64,000 bases of DNA from Bacteroidota bacterium (GTDB taxonomy: Bacteria > Bacteroidota > Bacteroidia > Bacteroidales > UBA7960), in assembly GCA_018335675.1 (NCBI GenBank), contig JAGXRQ010000059.1:1-64000 (forward strand), in the 5' to 3' direction. Shown piece after piece: positions 26,512 to 35,133 of the stretch; positions within the stretch are counted from its first letter, which is position 1; each line of letters starts with the position of its first letter. The translations under genes and the position numbers were made by a program. The notes beneath the pieces are model-generated. The model had not been told where the DNA came from. It ran no database searches and saw only the letters and a list, made by a program, of their open reading frames with translations.

Positions 26512-29244
26512 TTATTTTTCATATACTTTGAGATAATTCTTGTGTGCTGAAATAATTTTAATTTTATTCTCTATCTTATAATCTTCTAGTATAATCTGAC
26601 TATCACTCTCAAAACTATAGTCATTTTCTATATAGCCATTTTTGTTAATCAGAACAACCTGGCTGTTATCTATATCAACAATTTGTATGTAATTCTCTTC
26701 ATCTATGGTTATTATATTTCCCAAAACAATGTTTTTGGATGTTGATATTTGCTTATTTATATATTCTTCTCCCTTAATATCGAAAACGTACAAATTCCCA
26801 TTATCTAAAAATATTATGTCTTTTTCGTCGTGATTCCTGAAATTACTAAATGTAAAGCAATGATTGTTGGATAATTTTATAAAAGATGAAACTTCAGTCT
26901 TATCATTTAAATAAATCCTTATTATTTCCCCATTAATTCTCGACGTAATAAAAAAAGGTGTCTCATTATCATATCCTAAATAAATATTTGACTTTGAAGA
27001 TGTGACTATATTTTTGGGAATATTTATTCTACTTATTCCTCTTCTGTCGGATGCATAAATATTACCGGATTTATCTTTAACGAAAATGTAATCTTTTCCG
27101 TCAATTTTTAAATGTTGTAGCGAAGTTAAAACCGTATCATTTGTTTTTATTTCTGTCCACCCATCTATTGACCTACCTGTTATATTGAAATTGTAAATCC
27201 TCTTGTTTTCTGCAGGTATAATTATTCTATAATTTTTATTGTTATCATAATCAAAAACAGCTAGTCCTGCTGAGGCTGTATTCTTTAATCTTATCGGATA
27301 TCCACTAACATATTGTCCGTTGCGATCTAAAAGGTGTATGAAATTTCTTGTATTAAAAATATATTGGTACCGGTTGTTTTTGTAAATATCTACCTGTATA
27401 ATATCCGACATTATAGGTCCTGATATCTTTTGTTTCCAAAGAATAACACCTTGATCGTTAATTAAATAAAGGTTGTTAAGTTTGTCTTGTAAAATAATTT
27501 CCTTGCTTCCATCAATATGATTATTAACTAAATAGGGTCCTTTGTGAATAATTGTATCAAGTTTAAGTTCCCAGTATCCCGATTTTGGTTTTTTATATTC
27601 ATTTTTCCCTGTAATGGAAATAACATTATAAAATAAGCCATCTCTATGCTGAAGTATTTCTATGCCAACGTTTCCATAAGCCGAAAGTTCATCTTTATTT
27701 TTGTTTAAGAAATCAAAAGCATTACTTGATAGTGTTTCTTTATCAAATCCTTCAGGGAAAGCAGAATAGAAGAAATAATTTGAATTCTTATGAAATGAAT
27801 TAAGAGAAGACGAGAAATTTGGCTGAGTTTTTATGCTTTTTTGCTGTTTAATTGAATTTAAGATATAAATAAGGCCTGTGCTGTCATTAGTTGCAATTAA
27901 CAAACTGTCATTTATTGCTACATACTCGAAACTCATTGATAATAATCCGCCTGAGATTACTTGTAAAAGCATATTATCTTCTGAAAGGCTGTAAATTGAA
28001 GTGCCTGAGTCATTATTAATATCAGTATAATCAATATTCTCTTGTGTAATTTGAAGATTTGTTCTTTCAGTCAGAATAGAATCAACAAAATCATCAGAAT
28101 TTTTAATTTTAATGATTGAGAACCAGAAGTTTTCATTAATATTTCTACTAACCAGTCCTAAAGCTAGAAAACCATCAATATAGTTTTGAATTTCAGAACT
28201 TTTTATAGAATACTTATCATCGTGAATACTTACATTTTTCAAATAATCAAAGTAATAATCGCTGCCGGAAAAATATGACTTAAGCTTCTCAGTCATAGAA
28301 GCCATATTCTTTATTCCGACCACATTCAATAATATTGTTCCCTCAGGGATAATGCTAAAAACCCCTTCATCAAAAGATGCTTGATTTTGTATTGAAGATA
28401 AAAAGCAGTTGCCCGAAACACTTTGGGACAGATACCCATTTAGCATTATTTGATTATCTAAAGAGATTATATCATAAGCACCCCAGTTTGCAATATTTGA
28501 AAATACTCCCAACGGCAATGTCCTTTCTTTAAAAGCATCATTGTCATAAGAACTTAACTTTCTATAATCAATAAAAATGTTATTATTTTGAATGCCTGCG
28601 GTTCTACGAATTTTTTTAAACTCCTCATCTTTGTCAATGCTTCTTTCAGTAGAGAAGTTTGTTATACTTTGCTCAATGATTTGTTTGTTTTTGCTTATTA
28701 AAAGGCTTCCTTTGAAGTATGTCCAGCTTATTTTTTCTTCGCTGTTGTTTGGTTCTGATGTGATTATTTCGCTGTCAAGAAAAATAAGTGATTCTGTTTT
28801 TTTAGATTTTAATAATATTTCTAATGCTTGACTAATGCTCTCAAAGTCAATCCTCTTACTAAATCTGAATTGAAACAAGTAATGTTGTTTTTCTTGTCTA
28901 TGATGAATTGAAATGAGACATTGGCTCGCAATAATTTCATTATAAAGATTTGGTTTTAATATTTTTAATGAATCTATGCCTGAATGAAAATAGTCAGGTA
29001 TTTGCCCTAAAATCGATTTGATAGCGGGTTCAGCGAAAAAATCATTTGCAAATAATTCATTAAGTATATTGTCTGTTTCTTTAATGTGAATAATTACGGC
29101 TGCGTCTGAGGCGACAAAGCTATACATATCAATAGAAGAGTCGAATGACCTTTTCTGCAATTCAAGTAAAGCATACCAAATACCTGCAATGGCCAAAACT
29201 ACCACCAGAATAATTATAATAAATGCTTTACCGGTTTTTTCCAT
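26512..29244 (-). CDS. DUF3352-like membrane-anchored protein with beta-propeller C-terminus
   Basis: A 910-residue protein. One membrane segment near the N-terminus (AFIIIILVVVLAIAGIWYALL) anchors a long exported part. Residues about 35-560 recall DUF3352 (SFVASDAAVIIHIKE, repeated ELFANDFFAEP-like blocks and FWFSIIKIKNSDDFVDS). From about 580 on, the sequence repeats units like LYLINDQGVILWKQKISGP, YIFNTRNFIHLLDRNGQYVSGYPI and GLAVFDYDNNKNYRIIIPAENKRIY, which fit propeller blades of the PQQ/VCBS type. The function is unknown. It follows the MgtC gene by 12 bp and may share its transcript. Confidence 0.7.
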   Translation of the reverse strand: MEKTGKAFIIIILVVVLAIAGIWYALLELQKRSFDSSIDMYSFVASDAAVIIHIKETDNILNELFANDFFAEPAIKSILGQIPDYFHSGIDSLKILKPNLYNEIIASQCLISIHHRQEKQHYLFQFRFSKRIDFESISQALEILLKSKKTESLIFLDSEIITSEPNNSEEKISWTYFKGSLLISKNKQIIEQSITNFSTERSIDKDEEFKKIRRTAGIQNNNIFIDYRKLSSYDNDAFKERTLPLGVFSNIANWGAYDIISLDNQIMLNGYLSQSVSGNCFLSSIQNQASFDEGVFSIIPEGTILLNVVGIKNMASMTEKLKSYFSGSDYYFDYLKNVSIHDDKYSIKSSEIQNYIDGFLALGLVSRNINENFWFSIIKIKNSDDFVDSILTERTNLQITQENIDYTDINNDSGTSIYSLSEDNMLLQVISGGLLSMSFEYVAINDSLLIATNDSTGLIYILNSIKQQKSIKTQPNFSSSLNSFHKNSNYFFYSAFPEGFDKETLSSNAFDFLNKNKDELSAYGNVGIEILQHRDGLFYNVISITGKNEYKKPKSGYWELKLDTIIHKGPYLVNNHIDGSKEIILQDKLNNLYLINDQGVILWKQKISGPIMSDIIQVDIYKNNRYQYIFNTRNFIHLLDRNGQYVSGYPIRLKNTASAGLAVFDYDNNKNYRIIIPAENKRIYNFNITGRSIDGWTEIKTNDTVLTSLQHLKIDGKDYIFVKDKSGNIYASDRRGISRINIPKNIVTSSKSNIYLGYDNETPFFITSRINGEIIRIYLNDKTEVSSFIKLSNNHCFTFSNFRNHDEKDIIFLDNGNLYVFDIKGEEYINKQISTSKNIVLGNIITIDEENYIQIVDIDNSQVVLINKNGYIENDYSFESDSQIILEDYKIENKIKIISAHKNYLKVYEK

Positions 29245-29256
29245 ATTCAGGATTAG

Positions 29257-30534
29257 TTATAACAAGAAGAAAAGCAAAACAACATTAGCAACTATAATTA
29301 TTAGCATTCCAATAACCACGTTTTTTCTAAGATTTGGGCCGGCAATAACAGATGCATAAATTGTTTTTATGATGTTATTACTTATCACCGATTGCATAGT
29401 TGAAAGAGCAATAAGATTTAAATCTACGTTAAACTTTCCTTGAAAAAGGTTTAATAAAAACGGGTCAATATCCGACACACCAACAATCCAAGATAATATA
29501 TTTAACCCCTGGATACCAAACCATTCAATTACGAAATATGTTATAAAAGAAAACGAGACAAACAGCAAAGTAAAAATAAGAGCAACTTTAAATTCGAGTG
29601 GGTTCTTGTCGACTCCAATGCCTGATTCTATTACATTTTTAAACCTTTTATTTCTGAAATAGATAAGTCCGGCAGCAGCAATTGAAACAAATATCATAAT
29701 AATAAAGTAAGGCATAAGATGTGTTGCCAAAGCTCTGTTGAAGATAAACATTAGAATTAGTATCCTAAAGTACATCATTGCCATAGATAGGATAATCCCA
29801 ATTGCAAATGGAGTTGCATTATTGTCGGCATCTCTGCCTTTTTTTGCAAGAATTATAGTTGTTGCAGTGCTGCTGTATAACCCGCCTAGCAATGCAGAGA
29901 CTGTGATTCCTGAATTAATAAAAACAAATTTTCTTAATAAATAACTGAAGTATGAAATACCCGAAATTACTACAACGGCAATCCAAATATTAAATGGCGT
30001 TATTTCTAGAAAAGGTACTATAGATTCAATCGGAATAATAGGAAGAATCACTCCTGCAATTGCCAAAAACTTTGCTAGAGTAATAAACTCATCTTTGTCA
30101 AATTTTCTCGATATTTCAACAAATGACTTTTTCGATTCAGTGAAAAATAAAACGGTAACAACCACAAGAATTGTAAACCATGGTGGTTGGGTTAAAACTA
30201 GTAAAGGAATGCAATAAGTAATCAGAGCTACTATTAATGTTGTGAAACCAAAATTTTCCTTGTCTTGAGTCTTTCGATAATAATATATCCCAAGAAAAAT
30301 TGAAACAATCAATCCTCCTCCTAGATATGGAACAAGAGTTTCAGGATTGGCCATAAAAAGAATGTAACCCAAAATTCCAATGAATGTGAGTGTTCTGTCT
30401 GAACCAAATAGTTTTTCGATTGTGCCTTCTTTCTCTGAATATAGCCTTCTTACAGTCATACCTATAATCAGAGAGTAAAGAGTAACTAACAAAAAATCTA
30501 TGAGTTTTTGAGGAATAAATTCAAAATAGTCCAT
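29257..30534 (-). CDS. MgtC/SapB-DUF4010 family membrane protein
   Basis: A 425-residue protein with about 12 hydrophobic segments. The N-terminal 130 residues have the MgtC/SapB feel (LIIGMTVRRLYSEKEG, GSDRTLTFIGILGYIL), and the rest is DUF4010 (ISYFSYLLRKFVFINSGITVSALLGGLYSSTATTIILAKKGRDA, FQGKFNVDLNLIALSTMQSVISNNIIKTIYA). The glycine-serine-threonine run LGGLYSSTATT is typical of DUF4010. It may be a transporter or a regulator of ion balance; no substrate is known. It lies 21 bp after the T9SS subtilase gene. Confidence 0.88.
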   Translation of the reverse strand: MDYFEFIPQKLIDFLLVTLYSLIIGMTVRRLYSEKEGTIEKLFGSDRTLTFIGILGYILFMANPETLVPYLGGGLIVSIFLGIYYYRKTQDKENFGFTTLIVALITYCIPLLVLTQPPWFTILVVVTVLFFTESKKSFVEISRKFDKDEFITLAKFLAIAGVILPIIPIESIVPFLEITPFNIWIAVVVISGISYFSYLLRKFVFINSGITVSALLGGLYSSTATTIILAKKGRDADNNATPFAIGIILSMAMMYFRILILMFIFNRALATHLMPYFIIMIFVSIAAAGLIYFRNKRFKNVIESGIGVDKNPLEFKVALIFTLLFVSFSFITYFVIEWFGIQGLNILSWIVGVSDIDPFLLNLFQGKFNVDLNLIALSTMQSVISNNIIKTIYASVIAGPNLRKNVVIGMLIIIVANVVLLFFLL

Positions 30535-30555
30535 TTACAAATTTTGTTTAGAATG

Positions 30556-33414
30556 TCAAAGCTTAATAATCTTAATGGTTTGTACGTTTTCTCCGGTATA
30601 AAGTTGCATCAGGTATGTGCCTTGCGACCATTTGGAAGCATCAACGTTAAAAGAATAATTCCCAATATTTAGTAGTTCCGGATTGCTTTTATAAACTAGG
30701 CTTCCGTGAATATCAGTAATTGTTATTCCAAGGGTAATTTGGTTATAAACAAGGAAATCAAAGCTGAATATATTCGAGGCGAAAGGATTTCTGTTTATTA
30801 TAATCTTGTATGGATTTTGTGAATTTGTCTCAGAAACATAGTTATCATCGTCATCGTCATCATCATCGTCATCGTCTGTATTGCCTGTGTATTTTGCTTT
30901 TGCGCTTATAGCACTTTGCTTCAGGTCAGTTAAATGGTCTCCAACTAGTAAAGCAAATGCGATTTTAAGTGTATCATTATGGTTTAAAATAAATGGACCA
31001 CTTCCCAATAAAGTACTGATATCATTATTTGTATCGAAGAGCCCTGCTGAGTTGCGATTAGATTTTAAGGCTGTATATTTTTCAAAACTTGTAAAACCAT
31101 CCGATATTTTCAAACTTCCACCATAGCCTTGATTATCAAAGGCGTAATGTTTAGGTGCATAATCAGATAAGAGGCTAATACCTGTATAATATCCACCTGA
31201 AGTTGAGTATGCATACCCCAAGTTATTGTCAATATCAAAAGAAGCTCTGTGAGACTTATTATCCTGTATTATCCAGTCGGCAAAAAATCCGGTATATAAT
31301 GATGAGTATTGCTCTCCGCTGTTATTTATAATATCATATTCCAAAATTAAATATTTATTGTCGGGCGCTTCATCCCATGCCTTTATGGTGTAGTCAATCT
31401 TTAAGTTCATTTTAAATGCACCGGCATTATCATCATTAAAGCTCCCCCTTATTTCAAGGTGAGAATTCTCAGGATCATTAATAAATTCAGCATTCGTTAT
31501 TGATTTAAAAAACTGATTAAATGTTCCTTCAGTTGCTCCATAAATATTATCTACTACTTTGGATGTTGAGTTTCCTATAATTAAACCAGCACATTTAATT
31601 AGCGATCTGTTATATAAACTATACTTTAAGCCTAATCCTTGATTAAAATTAGGGTAATTATATCCTATTGTTCCTTTTGATGTAACTGTTGTGCTAATTG
31701 TATTCGGGAAAATATTTATATAATCTATGTTGAAAACAATAGAAAAAGTTTCTCTGCCTGCGTATTCACCGTTATTATAAAAGGTTATAATAAAATCGGC
31801 TTTATTGCTTGGGGGGTAATTGTTAAGTAGCTTTATAACAAATGGATTTTCAAGATTGTTTATTATTTCATTATTTGGAGCTGTGCCGAGGTTTATTTCT
31901 TGGGTTATAATGTCAATATATTGAGAATTTGTTTGCAAAATGGCAGTTACATTATCAACAGTAGAAAGGATATTTCTAAAAAATGCTGAAAGATTTACTG
32001 TTTCTCCGGGCTGTATCTTCGAGTAAAATTCTTCTGTGTGTTCAAGTGCTATTAATTCAATGTATGGGTTATCTGTTTCTGTAAGTGCTCTGAAAATATT
32101 TAATCTGCCCGTTCCTAAAAGCCCTTGAAAACTATTATTTTCTGAAATATCATATATGTTGTCTGCTGTAACTTTTAATTGTGCAGCGATTTGTTTTGCA
32201 TTATAATTTGGGAAATGACTTCGTAATAATGCAGCAGCTCCTGCAACAATTGGTGCAGCGAAAGAAGTTCCTGAGCCCGGATTATAACTGGAGTTTGGCC
32301 ATGTAGTAAGCCCCCCTGTTCCCGGCGCTGAGATGTCAATTGTTATTCCATAGCTAGAGCCCGACCATTTTACATCATTGATGTCGGTTGCAGCTACGCT
32401 TATTGTATTATTATATGCCGCAGGATATATTGGTATTTGATTGTTTGAATTACCTGCAGCAGCAATAACAACAATATCTCTGTTTATAGCAGCATAATTA
32501 ATAATATCTTGTCCAAATTGCCCTGCACCTAAAACTCCTCCCCACGAAAGATTCATAACCGTAGCGCCTCTATCTGCTGCATAAACAATGCCCTCGTATG
32601 CCATTGTAAGCCTTCCGGATTCATTGTCAATTTTAACTGGAAGTATTTTTGAATTGAAACCAACTCCGGCAATGCCGGTATTATTATCAGCGGTTGCGCC
32701 TGCATATCCACATACAAGCACTCCATGTGAATTGGCGTTGTATTGAGGGTTATTATCTCCTTCTCCAAGGTCCCACCCTTGAAAATTGTCAATATATCCA
32801 TCGTTGTCAGAATCATAGCCGTTGATAGGATCATTGTAATTATATTTGATGCTGTTGATTAAATCGGGATGCGTCAAATCTGTACCTGTATCAATAATCG
32901 CTATAATCTGGTTTGTATCTCCTCTTGTAATGCCCCATGCTAAGTATGCCTGAATGTTGTTCAAATAATATTGACTTGGTGCAAGTGGGTCGTTGGGAGT
33001 GTATGAAAAAAGCTCAGGAATGTAATATTTCTCAGCGTATTCTACAACTCCGCTTTGATACAATAATTGGATAATGTAATCTAAATCTTCATTTTCATCA
33101 ACAATTAATTCATGTATCAAACTTAAATCAACAAGTTTCTGTCCATTTGAGTTATACTTGTAAGATGGAGAATTGTGTGACGGGAATTTTCTGTCAATTT
33201 TATAATCAATTTGCTTAAGATATTCCTGAACAACAATAATTCCTTGTTTCTCCTCATTTTTCAGAACAGAATCCTCTTCAATTAGCTTGAAAATAATCTT
33301 TCCTCTCACATAATCTTGAGAATAAGACCATGTTGTCGCAATAAGTAATAAAAAGGATATTGCAAAATTTTTGCATATTCCCGAGATATTTACGAAATTT
33401 CTACGATAAATCAT
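30556..33414 (-). CDS. Secreted S8 subtilisin-like serine protease with T9SS C-terminal domain
   Basis: A 952-residue secreted protease. A signal segment (FAISFLLLIATTWSYSQ) precedes a likely propeptide (about 35-140). The catalytic triad is visible: Asp175 in IIAIIDTGTDLTHPD, His230 in NSHGVLVCGY and Ser384 in GTSFAAPIVAGAAAL. A long beta-rich region (about 450-855) comes next, then an acidic linker of about 11 consecutive Asp residues after TGNT. The final 80 or so residues form a type IX sorting domain (FASNIFSFDFLVYNQ, then ITDIHGSLVYKS, ending WSQGTYLMQLYTGENVQTIKIIKL). It should be exported by T9SS and attached or released at the surface. Confidence 0.93.
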   Translation of the reverse strand: MIYRRNFVNISGICKNFAISFLLLIATTWSYSQDYVRGKIIFKLIEEDSVLKNEEKQGIIVVQEYLKQIDYKIDRKFPSHNSPSYKYNSNGQKLVDLSLIHELIVDENEDLDYIIQLLYQSGVVEYAEKYYIPELFSYTPNDPLAPSQYYLNNIQAYLAWGITRGDTNQIIAIIDTGTDLTHPDLINSIKYNYNDPINGYDSDNDGYIDNFQGWDLGEGDNNPQYNANSHGVLVCGYAGATADNNTGIAGVGFNSKILPVKIDNESGRLTMAYEGIVYAADRGATVMNLSWGGVLGAGQFGQDIINYAAINRDIVVIAAAGNSNNQIPIYPAAYNNTISVAATDINDVKWSGSSYGITIDISAPGTGGLTTWPNSSYNPGSGTSFAAPIVAGAAALLRSHFPNYNAKQIAAQLKVTADNIYDISENNSFQGLLGTGRLNIFRALTETDNPYIELIALEHTEEFYSKIQPGETVNLSAFFRNILSTVDNVTAILQTNSQYIDIITQEINLGTAPNNEIINNLENPFVIKLLNNYPPSNKADFIITFYNNGEYAGRETFSIVFNIDYINIFPNTISTTVTSKGTIGYNYPNFNQGLGLKYSLYNRSLIKCAGLIIGNSTSKVVDNIYGATEGTFNQFFKSITNAEFINDPENSHLEIRGSFNDDNAGAFKMNLKIDYTIKAWDEAPDNKYLILEYDIINNSGEQYSSLYTGFFADWIIQDNKSHRASFDIDNNLGYAYSTSGGYYTGISLLSDYAPKHYAFDNQGYGGSLKISDGFTSFEKYTALKSNRNSAGLFDTNNDISTLLGSGPFILNHNDTLKIAFALLVGDHLTDLKQSAISAKAKYTGNTDDDDDDDDDDDNYVSETNSQNPYKIIINRNPFASNIFSFDFLVYNQITLGITITDIHGSLVYKSNPELLNIGNYSFNVDASKWSQGTYLMQLYTGENVQTIKIIKL

Positions 33415-33585
33415 CTTTTTGCCATTGAAAGTTCCGTAAAGTTACAAAGAAAGTAGCTTTGAAAAATGAAAAAAATCGATTCACCTTTTACATAGGCTTT
33501 GAATAGCTTGTCAAAAGGCTTTAAAACTATGGGAATTCCACTAGCAGTCGGTATGATAGTTTTGATCAAACCTATATTTTAATGC

Positions 33586-34905
33586 CTATTTTCCCCCAAA
33601 ATGCTCATTAAACTTTTTCAATCGGTATTCTAAATCTGGAAATTGTTCTCTGCTTACAAGAGAAACACAAGCTCTCAGTCCTTCAAGTCTTTCGCTGCCT
33701 GTTATTGCCAGCGATATTGCGCTTATACCGTAATAGATTAGCTTTTCAATAAGTTCTTCGCCAGTAAATCCGGGATAAGATATAGTGAAATAAAAGCCGT
33801 CTGCAAGTGGGAGGTCTTCATCTTTGTCATAAACAAGACTAAAGCCATTGTCTAGAAATAATTTTTTCATGATTTTGGCTTTTTCACCATAGTCTTTTAC
33901 AGCACTCAGAAAGTCATACTCGCCGTCGTTTATTGCTTTCAGCATTGCTGCCAGAGCATATTGGGCTGAATGGCTGGTTCCGGAACTTAATGCATATACA
34001 GTTCCGAAAATCATTGCTCTACCAAAAAGGTCTGAGCCATAATACCTGAGAAGGTCAGGGGCTTTTGTTTCAAAAAGCTTATCCGACAATACCATCATCC
34101 CGATTCTTTGTCCGGCATAACTGAAAACCTTTGAGCTTGAAATGAAAAGTATGTAATTGTCGGTATATTTGGTTACTGATGGTTGAAATGGGGGTACTCC
34201 CGGTTTTGAAAGGTCGATTCTGAAATCCATCGCAAAATATGCAAGGTCTTCCATTACGACCACATTATACTTGGTTGCCAATTCTCCAATTATTTTCAAC
34301 TCTGTTTCAGTGAAGCAGATCCAGCTTGGATTATTAGGGTTTGAATATAACAATCCGGCAATATTGCCTTTTGAAAGATGCTCTTCCAACTTAGCTTTTA
34401 GTTTTTCGCCTCTGTAATTATATACATCAAAACTTTCAAACGGAACACCTAAAACCTTGCATTGCATTTTATGTACTGGAAATCCGGGATCAATAAAAAG
34501 AATAGTTTCTTTTCCTTTATACATTCTGCTAAGGGTTGTAAATGCCGCAAAGCTACCTTGCATTGATCCAACGGTAGGAATACAACCAACCGGATTTACA
34601 TCTGCATCCATAAAAAGCTTAACAAAACGCGATATTTCAGTCTTTAAAGGTTTAATACCGTCAATGTCGGGATATATTGCCGCTACTCCATTTTTTAATG
34701 CTTCAATTTCAGCGTCAACTCCAATCTGGCAGGGTGGTAGCCCGGGGATACCCATCTCCATACGTATATATTTTGTGCCGGTAGCCTGCTCGATATTGTC
34801 AACCAGACGTTTAATTTCTCTGATAGAGGCTTTGCCAACACTTGATAGTTTTAATAAATCAATTTGCTCGTTTACCTTTTCGAATGGGATGGGGGTATCT
34901 TTCAT
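33586..34905 (-). CDS. PLP-dependent aminotransferase, class I/II
   Basis: A 439-residue fold type I aminotransferase. Marks are IRMEMGIPGLPPCQIG near the start, PTVGSMQGSFAAF, the cofactor-contacting LYSNPNNPSWICF, the Asp in VVMEDLAYFAMDF, and the PLP-binding Lys in SSSKVFSYAGQRIGMM. The amino donor cannot be inferred; the layout is that of the aspartate or aromatic aminotransferase group. It is a single gene between the subtilase and an S9 peptidase. The 171-bp gap on its downstream side (33415-33585) holds a weak AAAACTAT/ATAGTTTT inverted repeat and no gene. Confidence 0.9.
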   Translation of the reverse strand: MKDTPIPFEKVNEQIDLLKLSSVGKASIREIKRLVDNIEQATGTKYIRMEMGIPGLPPCQIGVDAEIEALKNGVAAIYPDIDGIKPLKTEISRFVKLFMDADVNPVGCIPTVGSMQGSFAAFTTLSRMYKGKETILFIDPGFPVHKMQCKVLGVPFESFDVYNYRGEKLKAKLEEHLSKGNIAGLLYSNPNNPSWICFTETELKIIGELATKYNVVVMEDLAYFAMDFRIDLSKPGVPPFQPSVTKYTDNYILFISSSKVFSYAGQRIGMMVLSDKLFETKAPDLLRYYGSDLFGRAMIFGTVYALSSGTSHSAQYALAAMLKAINDGEYDFLSAVKDYGEKAKIMKKLFLDNGFSLVYDKDEDLPLADGFYFTISYPGFTGEELIEKLIYYGISAISLAITGSERLEGLRACVSLVSREQFPDLEYRLKKFNEHFGGK

Positions 34906-35133
34906 ATTTAGTGGAGTTTATGTGTTAATATTTAACTAATTACAGCTTGTTGAAATCGCATTGCAAAATAGTAAAATTCCTATTCATAAAAAAAAATTAT
35001 CAAAAATATTTTGGCAATTGAGCATTAGAATTATTTAACAAGACTGCAGCCGTAAAAATATTAATTTTACAGGAAAGAGTTTATTATTAGTCCTGATAAA
35101 ACATTTATTGTATAAATTCTATAAATCGCAAAA

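Noticed and set aside
33523-33563. AAAACTAT/ATAGTTTT inverted repeat as terminator of the aminotransferase
   Set aside because: Only 8 AT-rich base pairs around a 25-nt loop and no T-run after the stem; too weak to call.
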